A stretch of DNA of 64,000 bases from Hydractinia symbiolongicarpus (Eukaryota > Cnidaria > Hydrozoa > Anthoathecata > Hydractiniidae): positions 13,828,001-13,892,000 of the forward strand of contig NC_079883.1 of the NCBI RefSeq assembly GCF_029227915.1, given 5' to 3'. The position numbers were made by a program, and so were the translations under genes. Within the stretch, counting starts at the first letter, position 1; every line of letters starts with the position of its first letter. Below are positions 9,868 through 22,910 of the stretch, one piece after another. Under the pieces are notes generated by a model that saw only the letters and a list, made by a program, of their open reading frames with translations, was not told the DNA's origin and ran no database searches.

Positions 9868-12800
9868 TTAATTTCTTATATATGAATTAATCCAATTCAT
9901 AAACTTATTAACGGGTGTGTAAGCCGTATAATATTTACAATATGTATACACATAACTCGCAACACCTTCCAATTGCCACCTTCCATCGGATTGCTGACAC
10001 ACTAATGGACCTCCAGAATCACCACGGCATGCGTTTGGTTGCTGCCGTCCGTCTGGTTGATTTTTAAATCCATTACCGACACAAACAACGTCTGGTTTCT
10101 TGCATTCCATTGAGGGTACTATAGGAAGTCGTGTTTGTTGAAGCGTGTGATGCCAGCCACCTGGATGTTTGATGCTACCCCAGCCTATATTTAAATAAGA
10201 AAACTCTTGTAAAAATGCCTTGTTTAGATAAATCTTGGTGATTCGCTTAAGTTATTAACAGTATTTGTTTTAAAAATAAAAACACGTTTTTATTTTAGAT
10301 ATTTTTTTACGCCAGTGGCTAAAAGAAAAGAAATTGCTCTCTCTTTCTATAAAACCCATCCTCAGAATCAACACAAATTGGTCGATCTTTATAACTTTCA
10401 TATGAATTTACAAACATAACAACGTAACCTTTCCTTTCGTAATGCAGAAAAGAACAACTATTAGAAACAGAGCTGCAATTTTAGGCAGAATGAACATTTT
10501 TTATTTTTAAAGGTAGAATTGATAAAGGTGGAATGGTTAATCACAATCTGAAAAAAAATCTTGCAAAACCAGTATATTGTAATTGTTGTCTTTTCTACCC
10601 AAAGAGTTGCAAACTTAACTATTCGTATAGATTCTTTCTTGTTAAGTATGACTTGTTTTGTACTCTTTGCAGAACTTAGCAAAATACAGACATATCCATC
10701 CAACATTTTAAGATACTGCTCATTTCTCTTGTTTTAGTGAGTCGTTAGTGGCGTACTCCGTAGTAAATGTTTCTATTTTTCTTTAGCGGGAAAAAATATA
10801 TTTTATGCTCAATACACAAAGTTACTATAGCAGATTCTAGACAAGAAACCCGTAATTCTTTTCGTTTTTAAGTCGATAAGTCAGTACATTTAAAAATAGC
10901 TATATAATATGTTTTGCAAAATTGAAGTTAAAATTTGCATTTAGCTTAGCCTACTCCTCAGTATAGATAAAATTACCTGAAAGATAACATTCTTTGCCAA
11001 TTGGTGGATCAACATCTCTTGGTGGTAGACAAGCAACTGATACTCTCGAATTAAATTGTGTTGGAACGTTCAGCTCAATCAAAGCAATATCTGCTTTTAA
11101 TGATCTTTTGTGGTAGTCCGGATGCATTATAACTCGTTTTATCGACTTTCTCTTTGCAGTTGCTTCGTTCTTGGCAATATTATGTGCTCCAACCTTTACA
11201 CTCCAAAAACCTTTATTTCTAGTAGTGTAATTGTGAACGCAGTGGCTGGCGGTTAGGATCTAAAAATATGTGAAAATCAAAGTAGAAAATCATATGCTGA
11301 TAAGGCGAAAGGGAAATTAAAGATTATTTCTTGAGATTTTGACCAAATGGTTATAAGGATGGTTTGCTCGTTTTCTTTAAAATACATCTAAGGCATAAAA
11401 TGTCGTTTTTTTGTATTTTTATTGAGGGCTAACACTTGAAACGAAAGGTTGCTCTGTGGTGGATTTATCAGATTCTCCGCTATTACAAGTTTTGCTAAAT
11501 GTCTTAGCATGACTCAAGTACGATGATGAAGAATCACAGAAAGTAAAGTGATAGGAAAAACTACATTGTTTGCGAGAGAGTTCTTGACGTGACACAAGTA
11601 CGATGATAAAGAATCGCAGAGAAAGTAAGTGATAAGAAAAACTACATTGTTTGCTACGTTTCAGGTGTTCACACACCCATTTTCAAGCAATCAATAATGT
11701 ACAAATTGTACCAATATAACAAACTCCTTTAACAGATAAGAAATCAACATTATCTAATTGTACAGCCAATGAAGATCATCTGAAAGCTTGTCACACCACA
11801 TCATCTCTAGAAGAATTCAGTCTACTGTCTAGGGAAACAGCCGGTATTTGTTAGATATCAAAGAGAGTTTGTTCATAATGCGGTACAGTCCCCAGATTAA
11901 TAACATCATATCAGCTTTATTGCATTTATACAATCAGTTAGTTAATCTGGTAACTTTTACTACTGTTAAACTTTGTACATTATTGATTGTTTGAAAATAT
12001 GTGTGTGAACACCCAAAATGACCCAAATATTTTGTAAATATAAAGGATCTCAAACATTTTTGAAAAAAATCTCTCGAGATTTTACAAGAATTAAAAAAAG
12101 AAAAAATAAATTATAAAGTTTAAAACGTTCCAAAAGGCTAATCTGAAAGCTTGGTGATGCAGCCCAAGAGGTTATAAATTATTGTGAAGGAAAAAAACAA
12201 TCTTACCCATTTAGGCGTAAGAAGCGTGCCTCCACATTGATGTTGAAGAAATTTCTGTAGAGATATAATCCAAGGCCATGCACCAGGTTTGGCATCAACG
12301 CCATGTATGATTCTACTTTGTTGCACAGTTGATATTCCACAGGAGCCGGGTAGGGGAGGTAAATCCGTTGCTGCTTTTTTTGTTGATATTGTCGTTGTAG
12401 TTTTTTTCGGTGTTTTTGTTGTTAGCACTCCGGTGCAGCCGCCGCATGTTTTCTTGCAAAAATCATACGCATCGCTGCGTGAGCAAAAGTTTAAAGTTTT
12501 CTTCCAAAAATCACAGTTTTTAGAATTATCACGGCACAGCTCTAAGTGGAAGAAATGAATGAATATTTTATTTACGAAGAACGAAATATTGCAATATTTG
12601 GCTGTTGTCATAAAATAAAAGTCAAACTTTAAAAAAAAAGACTGGTCCTTATTAAGTCACTTGACACTAACGTTTTATTGACAAATTTTAGAAAGAAATC
12701 TATAACAAGATTTAGCCATTTTAAAATTTTGATAGAAAAGGTATCGAGCATTATTTAGCCATGTACTTTTCTAGAAACCAACGTTCTTAAAAAAGGAATT

Positions 12801-13068
12801 GTTACTGGTGAAAATAAAAACCAAACGTTGTCAACGATAGTATCTGGGGACTAAAACGTTCGTAAAAAATAAATTAAACTGAGTATTATCAAGTTATACA
12901 AGTTTGAGGCACAACAAAAATTAAAAGTTGTTTTTAAGCTATTAAATCTCTTCATTTAAAAGTTATGGAAAAGTTCTTAAGCGTTTTTAGTATAAATAAT
13001 GATCAGGATTTCTTACCAGCATTTGAATATACTGCCAGAAAAGCAACTAAAATCAGAATTTTCATCAT
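9868..13068 (-). CDS. Secreted serine protease (S1 family) with N-terminal ShK domain
   Basis: Four minus-strand exons, 13068-13017, 12541-12207, 11259-10977 and 10184-9868, give 987 nt (328 residues plus stop) with consistent phases and GT-AG borders. Residues 1-17 are a signal peptide. Residues 20-53 form a six-cysteine ShK domain (C20, C27, C37, C46, C50, C53), followed by a Thr/Lys-rich linker (57-77). The peptidase has activation site R94-IIHG, His135 in TASHC, Asp186 in DIAL and Ser280 in GDSGGP, so the triad is complete. The exons separate at the trypsin-typical points, before ILTASHC and before GWG. The residue at the base of the S1 pocket (chymotrypsin 189) is Asn274, not Asp, and position 216 appears to be Val, so trypsin-like cleavage after Lys/Arg is unlikely. 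ShK-protease fusions are typical of cnidarians; a role in gland secretion, digestion or venom is inference only. Confidence 0.88.
11516..11652. repeat. Two-copy tandem repeat, period about 81 bp
   Basis: AGTACGATGATGAAGAATC followed by a block ending ACTACATTGTTTGC occurs at about 11518-11572 and again at about 11597-11654, with small differences. It lies in the first large intron region of the protease gene and is not coding. Confidence 0.6.
11664..12013. mobile_element. MITE with 43-bp terminal inverted repeats, inside a protease intron
   Basis: The left end GGTGTTCACACAC...CAATCAATAATGTACAAA (11664-11706) is repeated inverted at 11971-12013 with four or five mismatches. The 350-bp interior has no open frame. 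It lies between the ShK and catalytic-His exons of the protease gene. Ends are clear; the target-site duplication and superfamily are not. Confidence 0.65.
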
Positions 13069-14466
13069 CTTGCAGATGTCAAAGGCACCAGCCGCAATCG
13101 AAGACAAGATGTAGTATGAGAAAAGTTTCTTAATTATGAAACGAAATATCACGTTTTGTTTAACCAGCTATACAAATTGCGAGAAAAATAGCGGATTTTT
13201 AGGTATTTGTTGTTGTATAATATATGTCTTACAAAGATTTATATAGATTGAGCTTGTAAATGTTGTCTGTGTTTTCAAAAAAGAAGCGAATAGTATCAAG
13301 GAGTTCAAAAATATTTACTTTGCTGTTTGCTATCTTTGAAAAAATAGTGACTACAAAGTATTATTACATTATTATTAGTCGTAAAATCTACGGCAACTTA
13401 TCCGTTGGGGAAATCCAAGCGGATTTACCCACCGCTATTCGCAGCTACCATCTTAGGCTTAGGTACGGAATATCGAGTATTCTTAATATAGACTAATGGT
13501 TAAACCGTGGAAAAATCCAGTGTTGCCTGTCTTTAAATTACAAGCTGTGTAATTTGCACGACGGTTTTCTTGCCGATAGACAAACAAAATACGGCTATTA
13601 TCATAGAGATTTTTACGGTGAACTTCTTGGATTTTCTTAAGTTAACAGTTTTCTAAAACTTCGACTTCATTAAATATCTAAACCCTGCTTATTTTGTTGC
13701 GACAAACAAGTTTAAATGTATAACAATGTGTTAAAAATTATTTGCAAGGTTTTAAGACCGCGAACTTTTTAAGAATGATTTTAGTTAACTTAGTTATTAT
13801 TATACTTAATATTTAATTTAATTTGAAAAAATAATTATCCAAAACATCACTGCATTAAAAATCCAAATTAAAAATCAAATCATGTTGCATAAAGACTTGC
13901 AACCAATACAGATGGATAAAACAAAAGTTTCACGTGAAGGTAGTGGTAAACAGTTCAAATAAAGGCCTCCGAAATAATTCAAACAATCCTACAATTTCAA
14001 GATTTTTTGTGAAATTTCCTAAAAATCTCCTAAATTTTGAGGAAACATCCGTTTGTCAAACACAATACGGTGTTTTTTTAAAATTTTGGAATTTTGATGT
14101 TTTGACCTTAACATCATTTTCAGCATCAGTAAAATGGTTAATGCATAAATTTCAAGTTAATCCGACATTGGAAAGTGCTGTTTTAGTGGCATCATTGTTA
14201 CGGTCAAAGCCTTTTTAATTTTCGACTTGTACTAATAAGCCTCATCTTCGAGCGAAGGTTATTAAGTACGAAATTATAAAAACTGTTGTGGCAGGTTGTT
14301 TGTTTGATGTATGAATATGAAAATTTCACGATTTATCAATTTTTATGTGAGGATTTCGAAAATTACATTCATTTTCTTTAAAAAAGTTGAGAAAGAGCTG
14401 CGGCACATCAAAGAAAATAAATTCGGGGAAGGTGTATTTTTACTTTGTTTTTTTATGTGGAATATA
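13069..14466. other. Upstream of the protease gene; no gene seen
   Basis: Includes the presumed 5' region of the minus-strand protease. A 94-codon open frame at 13934-14218 (+) has no recognisable motif, signal peptide or splice context and is not called. Confidence 0.5.
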
Positions 14467-14645
14467 CAGTGAAATCTCTCTATCTCGAACTCGCAAGAAG
14501 GTATCAAAAATTTTGTTCGAGATAGACAAAGTTCGAGATAAAGAAAGGAAAATACCTTGCGCAGACTACAAAAGGGACCGAGACTTTAGTTTGAGATAGA
14601 GGGGAGTTCGAGATAGAGAGTATTCGAGATAGAGAGATTCCACTG
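14467..14645. mobile_element. Tc1/mariner-pogo (Tigger-like) MITE with TA target sites
   Basis: A 179-bp element starts CAGTGAAATCTCTCTATCTC and ends with the near-perfect inverted form GAGATAGAGAGATTCCACTG. It is flanked by TA on both sides (14465-14466 and 14646-14647). The motif TTCGAGATA recurs inside. CAGTG ends, TA duplication and ATCTCTCTATCTCGAA repeats are typical of pogo/Tigger-derived MITEs. Confidence 0.75.
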
Positions 14646-15328
14646 TATGTCTCAAATATTTAATTAGACGGAAATGAAATTTGAACAATTCAATTTTTCT
14701 TCCTTTTTTAATTCCTTTCACATACCTTATTGGTAAAAAAAAAACACTGATAAAAGTGACCAAATGTTTGATAGGAAAGACTAATATTTTATACCGACCA
14801 ACAACTTTTAGCGATTTTATTTTCATGCGATTAAACGTTTTTACCGATTTTTTTCGTTCTTTTCGGTCAATTTTTATATTTTGCCGTTTTTCAATTCAAT
14901 AGTTTTAAGAAAATAATGTTAATAAGCAGAACACAAAAAACAGACTTCTAGCAGTCTCTGGGTTCATCTACTTACTAAATAACGTTAAAATCAAATCTAA
15001 CAAATAAAATAACAAATAGACGAATAATAGAACGAAGCAGTTAAGGACTACGGTAAAGAAAATATTGAAATAAACGTAGAAAATGAAAAAATTTCCATGC
15101 TTTTAAACACCGACAAAATTTCTTGAGTATTTTATTCTTTACTTACATTTCTATTATTTTTAAATCATATGAGTAAATTTGATTGTGGATGTTGGAAATA
15201 ATTACATGCATGTCGTAAAAATTAAATAATAATGCTAGCAATATTAGAAACAAAATGTGCGCTTTTTAGGAAACACTATTTTTAAACACCAGCTTGTTTT
15301 TGCGTTTATAATGTTGTTTTCCTTTTTA

Positions 15329-15922
15329 TCAGATCGTCTTTTCTTTCCCTCCTGTGTTATTTTCTCTTAACTTTTTCGTTGAAAATAAGACTGTTTGACA
15401 TTCAACTTTGTGATCTGTAGATTTTTCTTTTTTCTGTAGAATTTTTTTATTATTAGTCTTAAATTTAATTTCTTCACCAACTTTGCTTGAATTTTGCCAT
15501 ATACTCTTGGTAATGTTAATATAGCTGGAAGACATCTTAATGTGTTGTCTTTACACTATTTGATTAAACTGTGACTTCTTTTTTCATTTTGCCTTTTATT
15601 TGTTTTTTTCGTAGCTCTTCCAAGGAGTATCAATTTCTTTGCTGTGATGGAAGAGGAACATTCCGACATTGACCTTTCTTTATCATGGCTTTAAGTTGAT
15701 ATCAATTTAGTCTGTTGTTGTACAAATATCTTGCATATGATCAGGAAGTCTAACAGTTCGGCACCACTTTAGTTGGTGTGATCCCTAGAAAACAAAAGAA
15801 CGTTGCTAAAATACTACACAAATTAAGACATTTTACTTCAGAAATTGAAATAACAAAACAAAGATCTTATCTATGTATACCTGCACTAACAGCCACCACA
15901 TAAAGATAATGAAATTTAACAT
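15329..15922 (-). pseudogene. Six-Cys secreted peptide family, copy A-left (broken)
   Basis: Exon 1 (15922-15881) is an intact 14-codon signal peptide (MLNFIIFMWWLLVQ) with a CAG-GTATAC donor. Exon 2 starts at 15784 after TTTTCTAG with the family opening GSHQLKWC. The frame is broken by TAA and TGA codons near 15712 and 15690 and by a TAG further on. The last part (about 15535-15329) is open in the original sense, with a recognisable ECQTVLFSTKK-like end. The mirror copy is 35696-36290. Confidence 0.75.
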
Positions 15923-17150
15923 TTTTAAAGATAAGTGATAAAAAATTGATGTCAAGAATTTTAAAGTTCCTTTTAGAATCGCTCCTTTTATTTCGTCGGA
16001 ATAAAAGTGAAATATCCGGCGACACACACCCATGCACTTCCGAACATTATAATTTTCGATTTACTATAATTGGAAAAGATAAAGTTTTTAGAACCTTTGT
16101 TCTTATTTATTGCAGCAATATTCAAAATTTCTGCGTTATCTAGAATTACTCAAGTCACGTTCTCGCCCCCACGTCTAACTCACGCTGATTTAGTTAGGGT
16201 TTTTTTACCAATAAAGACAATAAAGACTATTTTGCTCAGAAGTGTATCTCTTAATTCGGTTCTTGCTGTGGAGTTTTGTAAACTTAATTCAGATACATTG
16301 CTAATAAATTGGCTTCTTCTCTTATTGTCAGTTATGGAAACCAATAATAACGTAATTCTCTCTATTTCACCTTGGTATAATCAATTAGCACGTATGTGTG
16401 ATTGTGCCGCCATTATTTGTACCTTATACCGAAAACGATTGAGATATTTTTTATTGAGAAGTCTGTACAGACCAGCAAAAAAAATAAATTGAATTCATAT
16501 AGTAATTGACTCATACTAAATCCATTACGACATCATTGCTCTATTTTGATTCCCACATATGAAACAATTTGACACGAGCAAAAGCAATGCAAAGGTCTTT
16601 CCTTGTCACCCACGTCTTGGTAATTACTTTGTTATAGAAATTAAGGATTAAACCACCTTCAATTGTTCATAGTTGCAAAAAATACAAGGAAAACTATCTT
16701 CTCCTTTTTTACAATCATTAACATTTTAGCTTTCTAGAAGTTAGGTTAAGAAGGATTGTACGTAACAGTCTAGTATTACGATCATACTTATGTACTTTTA
16801 ATTCTTTACGGCAGGTGGAATTATTAATGTCGGCATAGAGGATATATACAAATAGAAATATTAAGATACTACGGAGCCTAGATCAGCCAGATTGGTAACA
16901 AACTTTGCAAAATAATTTACTCTAGTGTAAATTATAGTACATATTTTAGATTCCTCGAAGACTGTATCAGTCCATGTGAAAAACTTATCATCTCTTACAA
17001 GTTTCTGTCGGGTAGCTGCAATGCTCCCTGAAGTGGTTATAATGTAAAATAATGTATTTGTGTCATTATACAGTATGGGAATACATACCCGAATTAGTCC
17101 TAAATTTTTACATATATATGCTGCATGTTACAAGATCATCCTACAATGAT

Positions 17151-17300
17151 TTAAGCGAAATTCGATAAAGCTGACGTTGTGTTCTCTAAATTAGTTTTAG
17201 TTTGATTTGGCTCATCAGTATAAACAAGAGAATTTTGTGATACTTTAAATTCTTGGTGATTGACACGAAGAGAAGAAACAGCTTCAGCAGGTGCAGCAAT
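17151..17300 (-). other. Possible 3' coding exon (49 codons), unassigned
   Basis: After an acceptor-like GTGTTTAG the frame opens with IAAPAEAVSS and runs 49 codons to TAA. It looks like ordinary protein and contains N-x-T sites near its end. The mirror copy near 33815-33900 has one extra base and runs into a stop. No partner exon could be joined with confidence. Confidence 0.25.
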
Positions 17301-18683
17301 CTAAACACATTAAATGTTACTCCAGCGTATAAAGGAAAGGTGTTCATTCATTTCTGACGGAAAGTTATAGATGACATTTTCATAAAAATTCCGCATTCTG
17401 TATCGTCCGAGAACTGGCTTGTCACAAATGTCAGTTTAATAAAAACACTAATCAAACAACTTAATTCACAATTCTGCTATATGTTACTTCATGTTATTTT
17501 ATCTTAAGAAAGTAATTGAAATATTTTCAGCTCTGACAACGGAGTGGAAAAGTTTATTGATCAATTGAGTTTCAAAAATAACCGTATTATTTTTGAAAAT
17601 CGTTTAATTGAAAATCTGAAGAGGGAGTTGTGTTCTCTTGATATTCTAAGAATAGAGAAATAATCTTAAAGCACAGAAAATTAGTTGTATCTGTTCTGGT
17701 TGTTGTACTTTATGATACTGCAATTAATTGTTTTTTTATATAAAATATAATAACAAATAAGTATAAAGTTTGTCACTTTCCACATGATAAGGGACAATAA
17801 AGTTTTTCTTTCCCTGCCAACGTAAGCACCAACAGATTACTAAGAGGCTCTTCTCACATGCAAAAATTCTTTATCATTATGACAGAGGAAAATAATTTGA
17901 CAGACAGAAACAAAATACATTTCATAAACACAAACCTACACTAATGGGTCAAAAAAATTTACAATTAAAAGTCTTCGAGAGTCAAGGTTCTTAGTAACTG
18001 TTGCGAGCATTAACGGTTGGGTACATCGAAAGTGATCCTTTAACAAATCAAAGATTGTACATCAAATTGCGACCGATCATTCTTGAGTTGGCTAGACTAT
18101 CTGCACATTATTCTGAATAAGCATGTAATAAGTAATACAGAATATCAACGTAATATGAAGCAATACAGCAATACAAAATATATTCATATCTACGACCGTT
18201 TGTTCACAAATATTAACGAATTGTAGGAAAACACTTAAAATATACAAAAGTCATGATATAATATGAGAAAGTTGTCGTCTAAAACGAGAAGAGAACTCTT
18301 AAATTAGAAAGTAGAGTTAGTTCCTTGTCAGTTTAAAGAAATTCAAATTTAAGCGTCAAGCTATTACTGCTACCTAAAAATAATCAAGAATAGAATGTCA
18401 AAAATGATGCCACTTTTGACATAATACAAAACACATTTTTTTTGGTGAAAAATAAAGTAGGTCGCTAACAAAAAAGTAAATGCATGTTTTGCAGTAAGTG
18501 AGAAGAAAACTATCAATCCTCAGAAAATTGTGTAAAATAATTAGTTTAATATTTTACAATCAAAATGGTTTGTAAATTAGTAGTATAATAATGTTAGTAT
18601 ACAATCTAAAAAGCAAAATTTCAAAAGCGCACAACTGTTAAATTTTTCTCTTATTATTCACGTCACATTATTTACATAATTAG

Positions 18684-20272
18684 CTATAAAGCATTCGCTT
18701 TATTTAATTTTGCTTTCTTTCTATTTAAGTTAAGCATATTTTTCTTTCCTTTGTTACGTTTTCCTGGCTTCGCCGTTGACAATAACACTTGGTCACAATC
18801 AACATCGTCATTTGTGCATTTTTCTTTGAAACTTGTTCCAATAGTTATTTTTGTATGACTACAACTTTTTTTGTTTTCCTTACATTCTTCCAACCAATTT
18901 TTTATTTCTTTTTTTCTCTTGTTCGTATAAATCGTATCATCTTCAAGAAGCATCTTTTTCTTTGTTTTTGCAAATAATGGTCATCTCACCAGTTGTTTAA
19001 ACTTCTTGTTTTCAACATGTATATTTTTTTCAGACGGCTTTTTATGTTGAACTCAATTTCGCCGATTTTTGTACAAATATTTTGCATATGTTCAGGAAGT
19101 TCGGCAATTCGGCACCACTTTAATTGGTATGATTCCTAAAAACAACAATGATTGTAAAGAAGGTTAAAAGAAACATAAATTAAGTTTAAATCCTGGTCGC
19201 GTGATGTTGATATCATTCAGGCAAATGACAGGGATTAATCTAATTCGCCAGGGGTATTTTTGTTAAGAAGAACGTGGAACCATGAGTATATGTTATCAGA
19301 AAAAAACAGAATGTTTTAAGACCGAATCGGAGTTTATTGCAAATCTAGTTGTTAAAAGCCGTGAACTAACAATACTAGAAAACATATTGCGCTTCTTATC
19401 ATCAAAATTGTCAATTTCTTTTAAAAGGCCTGGAAAATTAAACGAAATTTGAGCGAAATGGACTATAATAATAACAATGTAAATTGCTTGCACTGCGCCT
19501 GAATTCTAATTTACAAAAAAAGCGTGTACATGCACTGTAACTTAAAACCGGTTACAGTTTAATACAATAAATATCGTAGCTAATTAAGAGTGTAAACAAA
19601 AGTATAGTTTTATATCATCTTTGACTAAAGCCGTTGAAAAACATTGTAGACATAAATTCTATCGCAGACAAAGAGTAGCTTATTATCATCAAAGTCTAGA
19701 AACGGATAAAAATACACTTTCATGTAGATTAACAGAACTATTCCACCTCTTGTGGTGTTAAAACCAGTCACTCTAAATTTGTAGTAGATTGCAATTTCGA
19801 GCTAATGGAATGGCTTAATTATATCACTTGATTTGTTCTAGCAAGGTGGTTTTAAAGCTCAGCTCTGGGAAATTGTACATGTAAGCGTACGTTTCATAAA
19901 ATACAGAATATAGTTTTTAGTCGATTCTCCAGGCACATTTTAAGCAAAACTGTATGAAATATAAGCGCATTGATCTGTTACAGACGTACACAATCAGTTA
20001 CCCTAAATTATTTAAGATGCGAGCTCTGTATTTCAAAGAATTGTACACTTATCTGAGTAGATAGATATAACAATTCCCTTAGGCAAATCTTTAGCCTTTC
20101 TTACACCAATTCTTAATAGAATAACATCCTCTTACGTAATTTTTTTACAAGCAATGCAAAGGACCTGTTGGATGTTTCTAAATACCACTTAAAGCAAAGA
20201 CAAAATGTTCAAAGTAAAATTAAAACTTACCTGCATTAGCAACCAGCAAGCGAGCATTATTGAGAAAAACAT
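18684..20272 (-). pseudogene. Six-Cys secreted peptide family, copy B-left (broken)
   Basis: Exon 1 (20272-20231) is an intact signal peptide (MFFSIMLACWLLMQ) with a CAG-GTAAGT donor. Exon 2 (19135-18684) keeps the family start, including ESYQLKWC and the LPEHMQNIC segment. An extra AA near 19045 shifts the frame, and a TGA follows near 18985. The rest is open from about 18953 and keeps both C-x6-C units. The mirror gene at 30137-32611 is intact, so decay happened after the inverted duplication. Confidence 0.8.
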
Positions 20273-20725
20273 TATAGATATATCTACTTATTTTAGAAAG
20301 AACATCTCACACTGTTGAAAAATAGTATTCGTTTTTATATGCTGAGACGAGGAACGAAATTTCTATTCTTTGCGTCGTCATATATCCTCTTTTTAATTAA
20401 ATACATTAAAAACTGAAACACCTGTCTAAATTACTTTGACAGCTTGGCCTGAACATTCAATTGTTGGGCGCGGGTGTATTTTCCACTAAACTCTAAAGCT
20501 TGTTTACATAGACAATCAAAGAATTTACAATTTTACGTCTTTGAATTCTTTCAAACTAATCCATATCTTAATGCCGTTGTTAAAAAAAAATGTTGTCTAT
20601 ATTTCTGTATAATAAGCAAAATTTATAGTAAAATTGTTTTTTTGTCTGATACAAGACATTTAAAAGTTGCCTGATTTCCTATTTCTCCCATTAACTTTTC
20701 TTTATGTCAGTAACAGGGATGATGG

Positions 20726-21049
20726 CTATAATTCTCCTAAAACTATATTGGAAGCTAGGCAAGCAAGTTTACATACAGACTCAATGAGGTGGACATACTC
20801 TGATAAATTATCAACGGGTTTACACCACTTACAAATATCATTGCCTAATTTTGCAGAATCTTCCAAGCGCAAAAATGCTAAATAAATATGATTTATTTCA
20901 CCATAGACTTCCAACAGGCACCCTACCACCATTTTTAAAAGGTGGGTGCAATCAGTAATGGTTAACCGAACAAACAGGTGTTTAGTATGAGTAAACATAG
21001 TTCTAAAGCCGGCCAAAATTTTTAAATTCGCAGAACTCATTGCGTTCAC
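20726..21049 (-). other. Uncharacterised open frame, partly conserved in the other arm
   Basis: A 107-codon frame whose middle (GEINHIYLAFLRLEDSAKLG, then NDICKWCKPVDNLSEYVHLI) is also open at 29437-29628 in the mirror arm. I do not recognise it. The WC...C spacing is x17 rather than x12, so it is not a member of the six-Cys family. Confidence 0.3.
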
Positions 21050-21455
21050 TAAGTGACTTGTAGATTTGTAAAATTATAATGAAGAAACTGAACTGGTTAG
21101 TAGTAAATCATTAAGGAGCTCAAAGACACAGGAAAAATGTTCTAAAATGAAATGTATGACCGGCTTCTAAATAAAAGGAATGCCTATTAAGCCGTTGTAA
21201 ATTGGTAAAAATAGGATGTATAACAAATTACAACTGATTAAATTAAGTACGTGAGAAAAGGAATTTAAGACGAGGGCGTGAGGAAATTAGCTCCTCCATT
21301 GGATTTAGGAAAAAGATGCATGCTATGACTATGAAACAGTTTCAAACCAAAAAAAAGTTGATTTCGAATCAACAAACTTGGTGCGGTATACAAGAGACAA
21401 CTACAGATTTGAGATCAATTTTTAACTTCGACGTGAGTTCAAAGCAAAAATAATA

Positions 21456-21710
21456 TCAAAAACATACAAAAAAAAGTACAAAATAAACGTACCAAATAAA
21501 CGTACGAAATAAATAAATATAACAACTCGCTGTTGTATCGCTTACAAACTCTGACATTGGACGTTCTTGTATGAGCTTGCTTACTGACTTTGATTTCGCA
21601 GATTTTAAATTATAGACAGACTTTGATTTGAGCGCACTTGATGTACAGATAGACTTCGAATTAAAGATAGACTTCGACTTCTCACTACGCTTTCCTTGTT
21701 TCAACTGAGA
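21456..21710 (-). other. Lys/Ser-rich open frame after an acceptor-like site
   Basis: Following CTTTTCTCAG the minus strand opens with LKQGKRSEKSKSIFNSKSI and repeats a KSKSV-type motif for about 50 codons. In the mirror arm (about 28720-28877, +) the same frame is kept up to a TAG. The motif repetition makes it hard to tell protein coding from low complexity. Confidence 0.25.
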
Positions 21711-22000
21711 AAAGCACCGCGCGAGCTCCTAATTTCAAACAATCGTATAAAATGCCGCACAGGCAAAGTAGACACAACACACAACACACGGCATTTTCGC
21801 TCCAAAACTAATTCCGTTGTTATTATTTTTATCCTGACCCGTAATTTTTGCTAAAAGCATCTTTTTTTTTTTGGTTATTTTATTTTATCATTTTATATTT
21901 GCCTAATTTCGCTTTAATATTTCAAGGACAAGCATTTTAAGTTACCAAAAATGTTTATTTGTAAAATATATGTGTCATATAAAAAACTTTTTCTTCAAAT

Positions 22001-22385
<385 letters not shown>

Positions 22386-22639
22386 GCGCAAAATGTTAAC
22401 CGCAGTAGCGAGAAACACGGGAGGCGGTAAATATAGGATGGATCAACCAGTGGATTTATCCACGGACCATTAACTAGTACATCGAAGAAAAATGATGCTT
22501 CAGAATATAATTATTTCTGTGAATTCTAAAGAAAGCCTTATCAGGAAACAGTTACTTTCAAGAACACAACAGAGAAAAATTAGACAAAAGAGAAAAACTT
22601 GGTTTTAGAAATTGTCGAACAAAAACAATTCTACCATCA

Positions 22640-22910
22640 TTGTTTAGGATATCGGCTACTTCGCATACGCCAACTTGCGTCTGACCTGGGACAAGCTATT
22701 ACATGGGGCACGCCAGCTCACTTAGGCGAGCTAACGCGGGTTGGCTCGGCAAGTGAGCCAACCCGTTTTCAACCCGCCTCATATAATCGAAATTGTCTTG
22801 TAAAAGAAATTTCCGCAATAGACGGGTTGTGTTTAAAAATAGATTTCCCTTTAAACGAGCCATCACCGTGTCAGCTCGCCTCATATAATCAGCCCCTTAG
22901 TTGCATAACA
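22640..22910. repeat. GC-rich hairpin-bearing repeat, present in both arms
   Basis: Markedly GC-rich compared with its surroundings. It has a strong hairpin near 22735-22772 (ACGCGGGTTGGCTC against GAGCCAACCCGT) and two copies of CGCCTCATATAATC. The mirror copy (about 27335-27560) has lost one hairpin half. Possibly a small repeat element; no coding frame is supported. Confidence 0.5.

Noticed and set aside
12289-12558. Plus-strand 89-codon frame over the ShK exon
   Set aside because: Antisense shadow of the protease exon, which has clear domain evidence.
20726-21049. WC...C frame as a thirteenth member of the six-Cys family
   Set aside because: Spacing between the first two cysteines is 17 rather than 12, and there is no signal exon and no C-x6-C pair.
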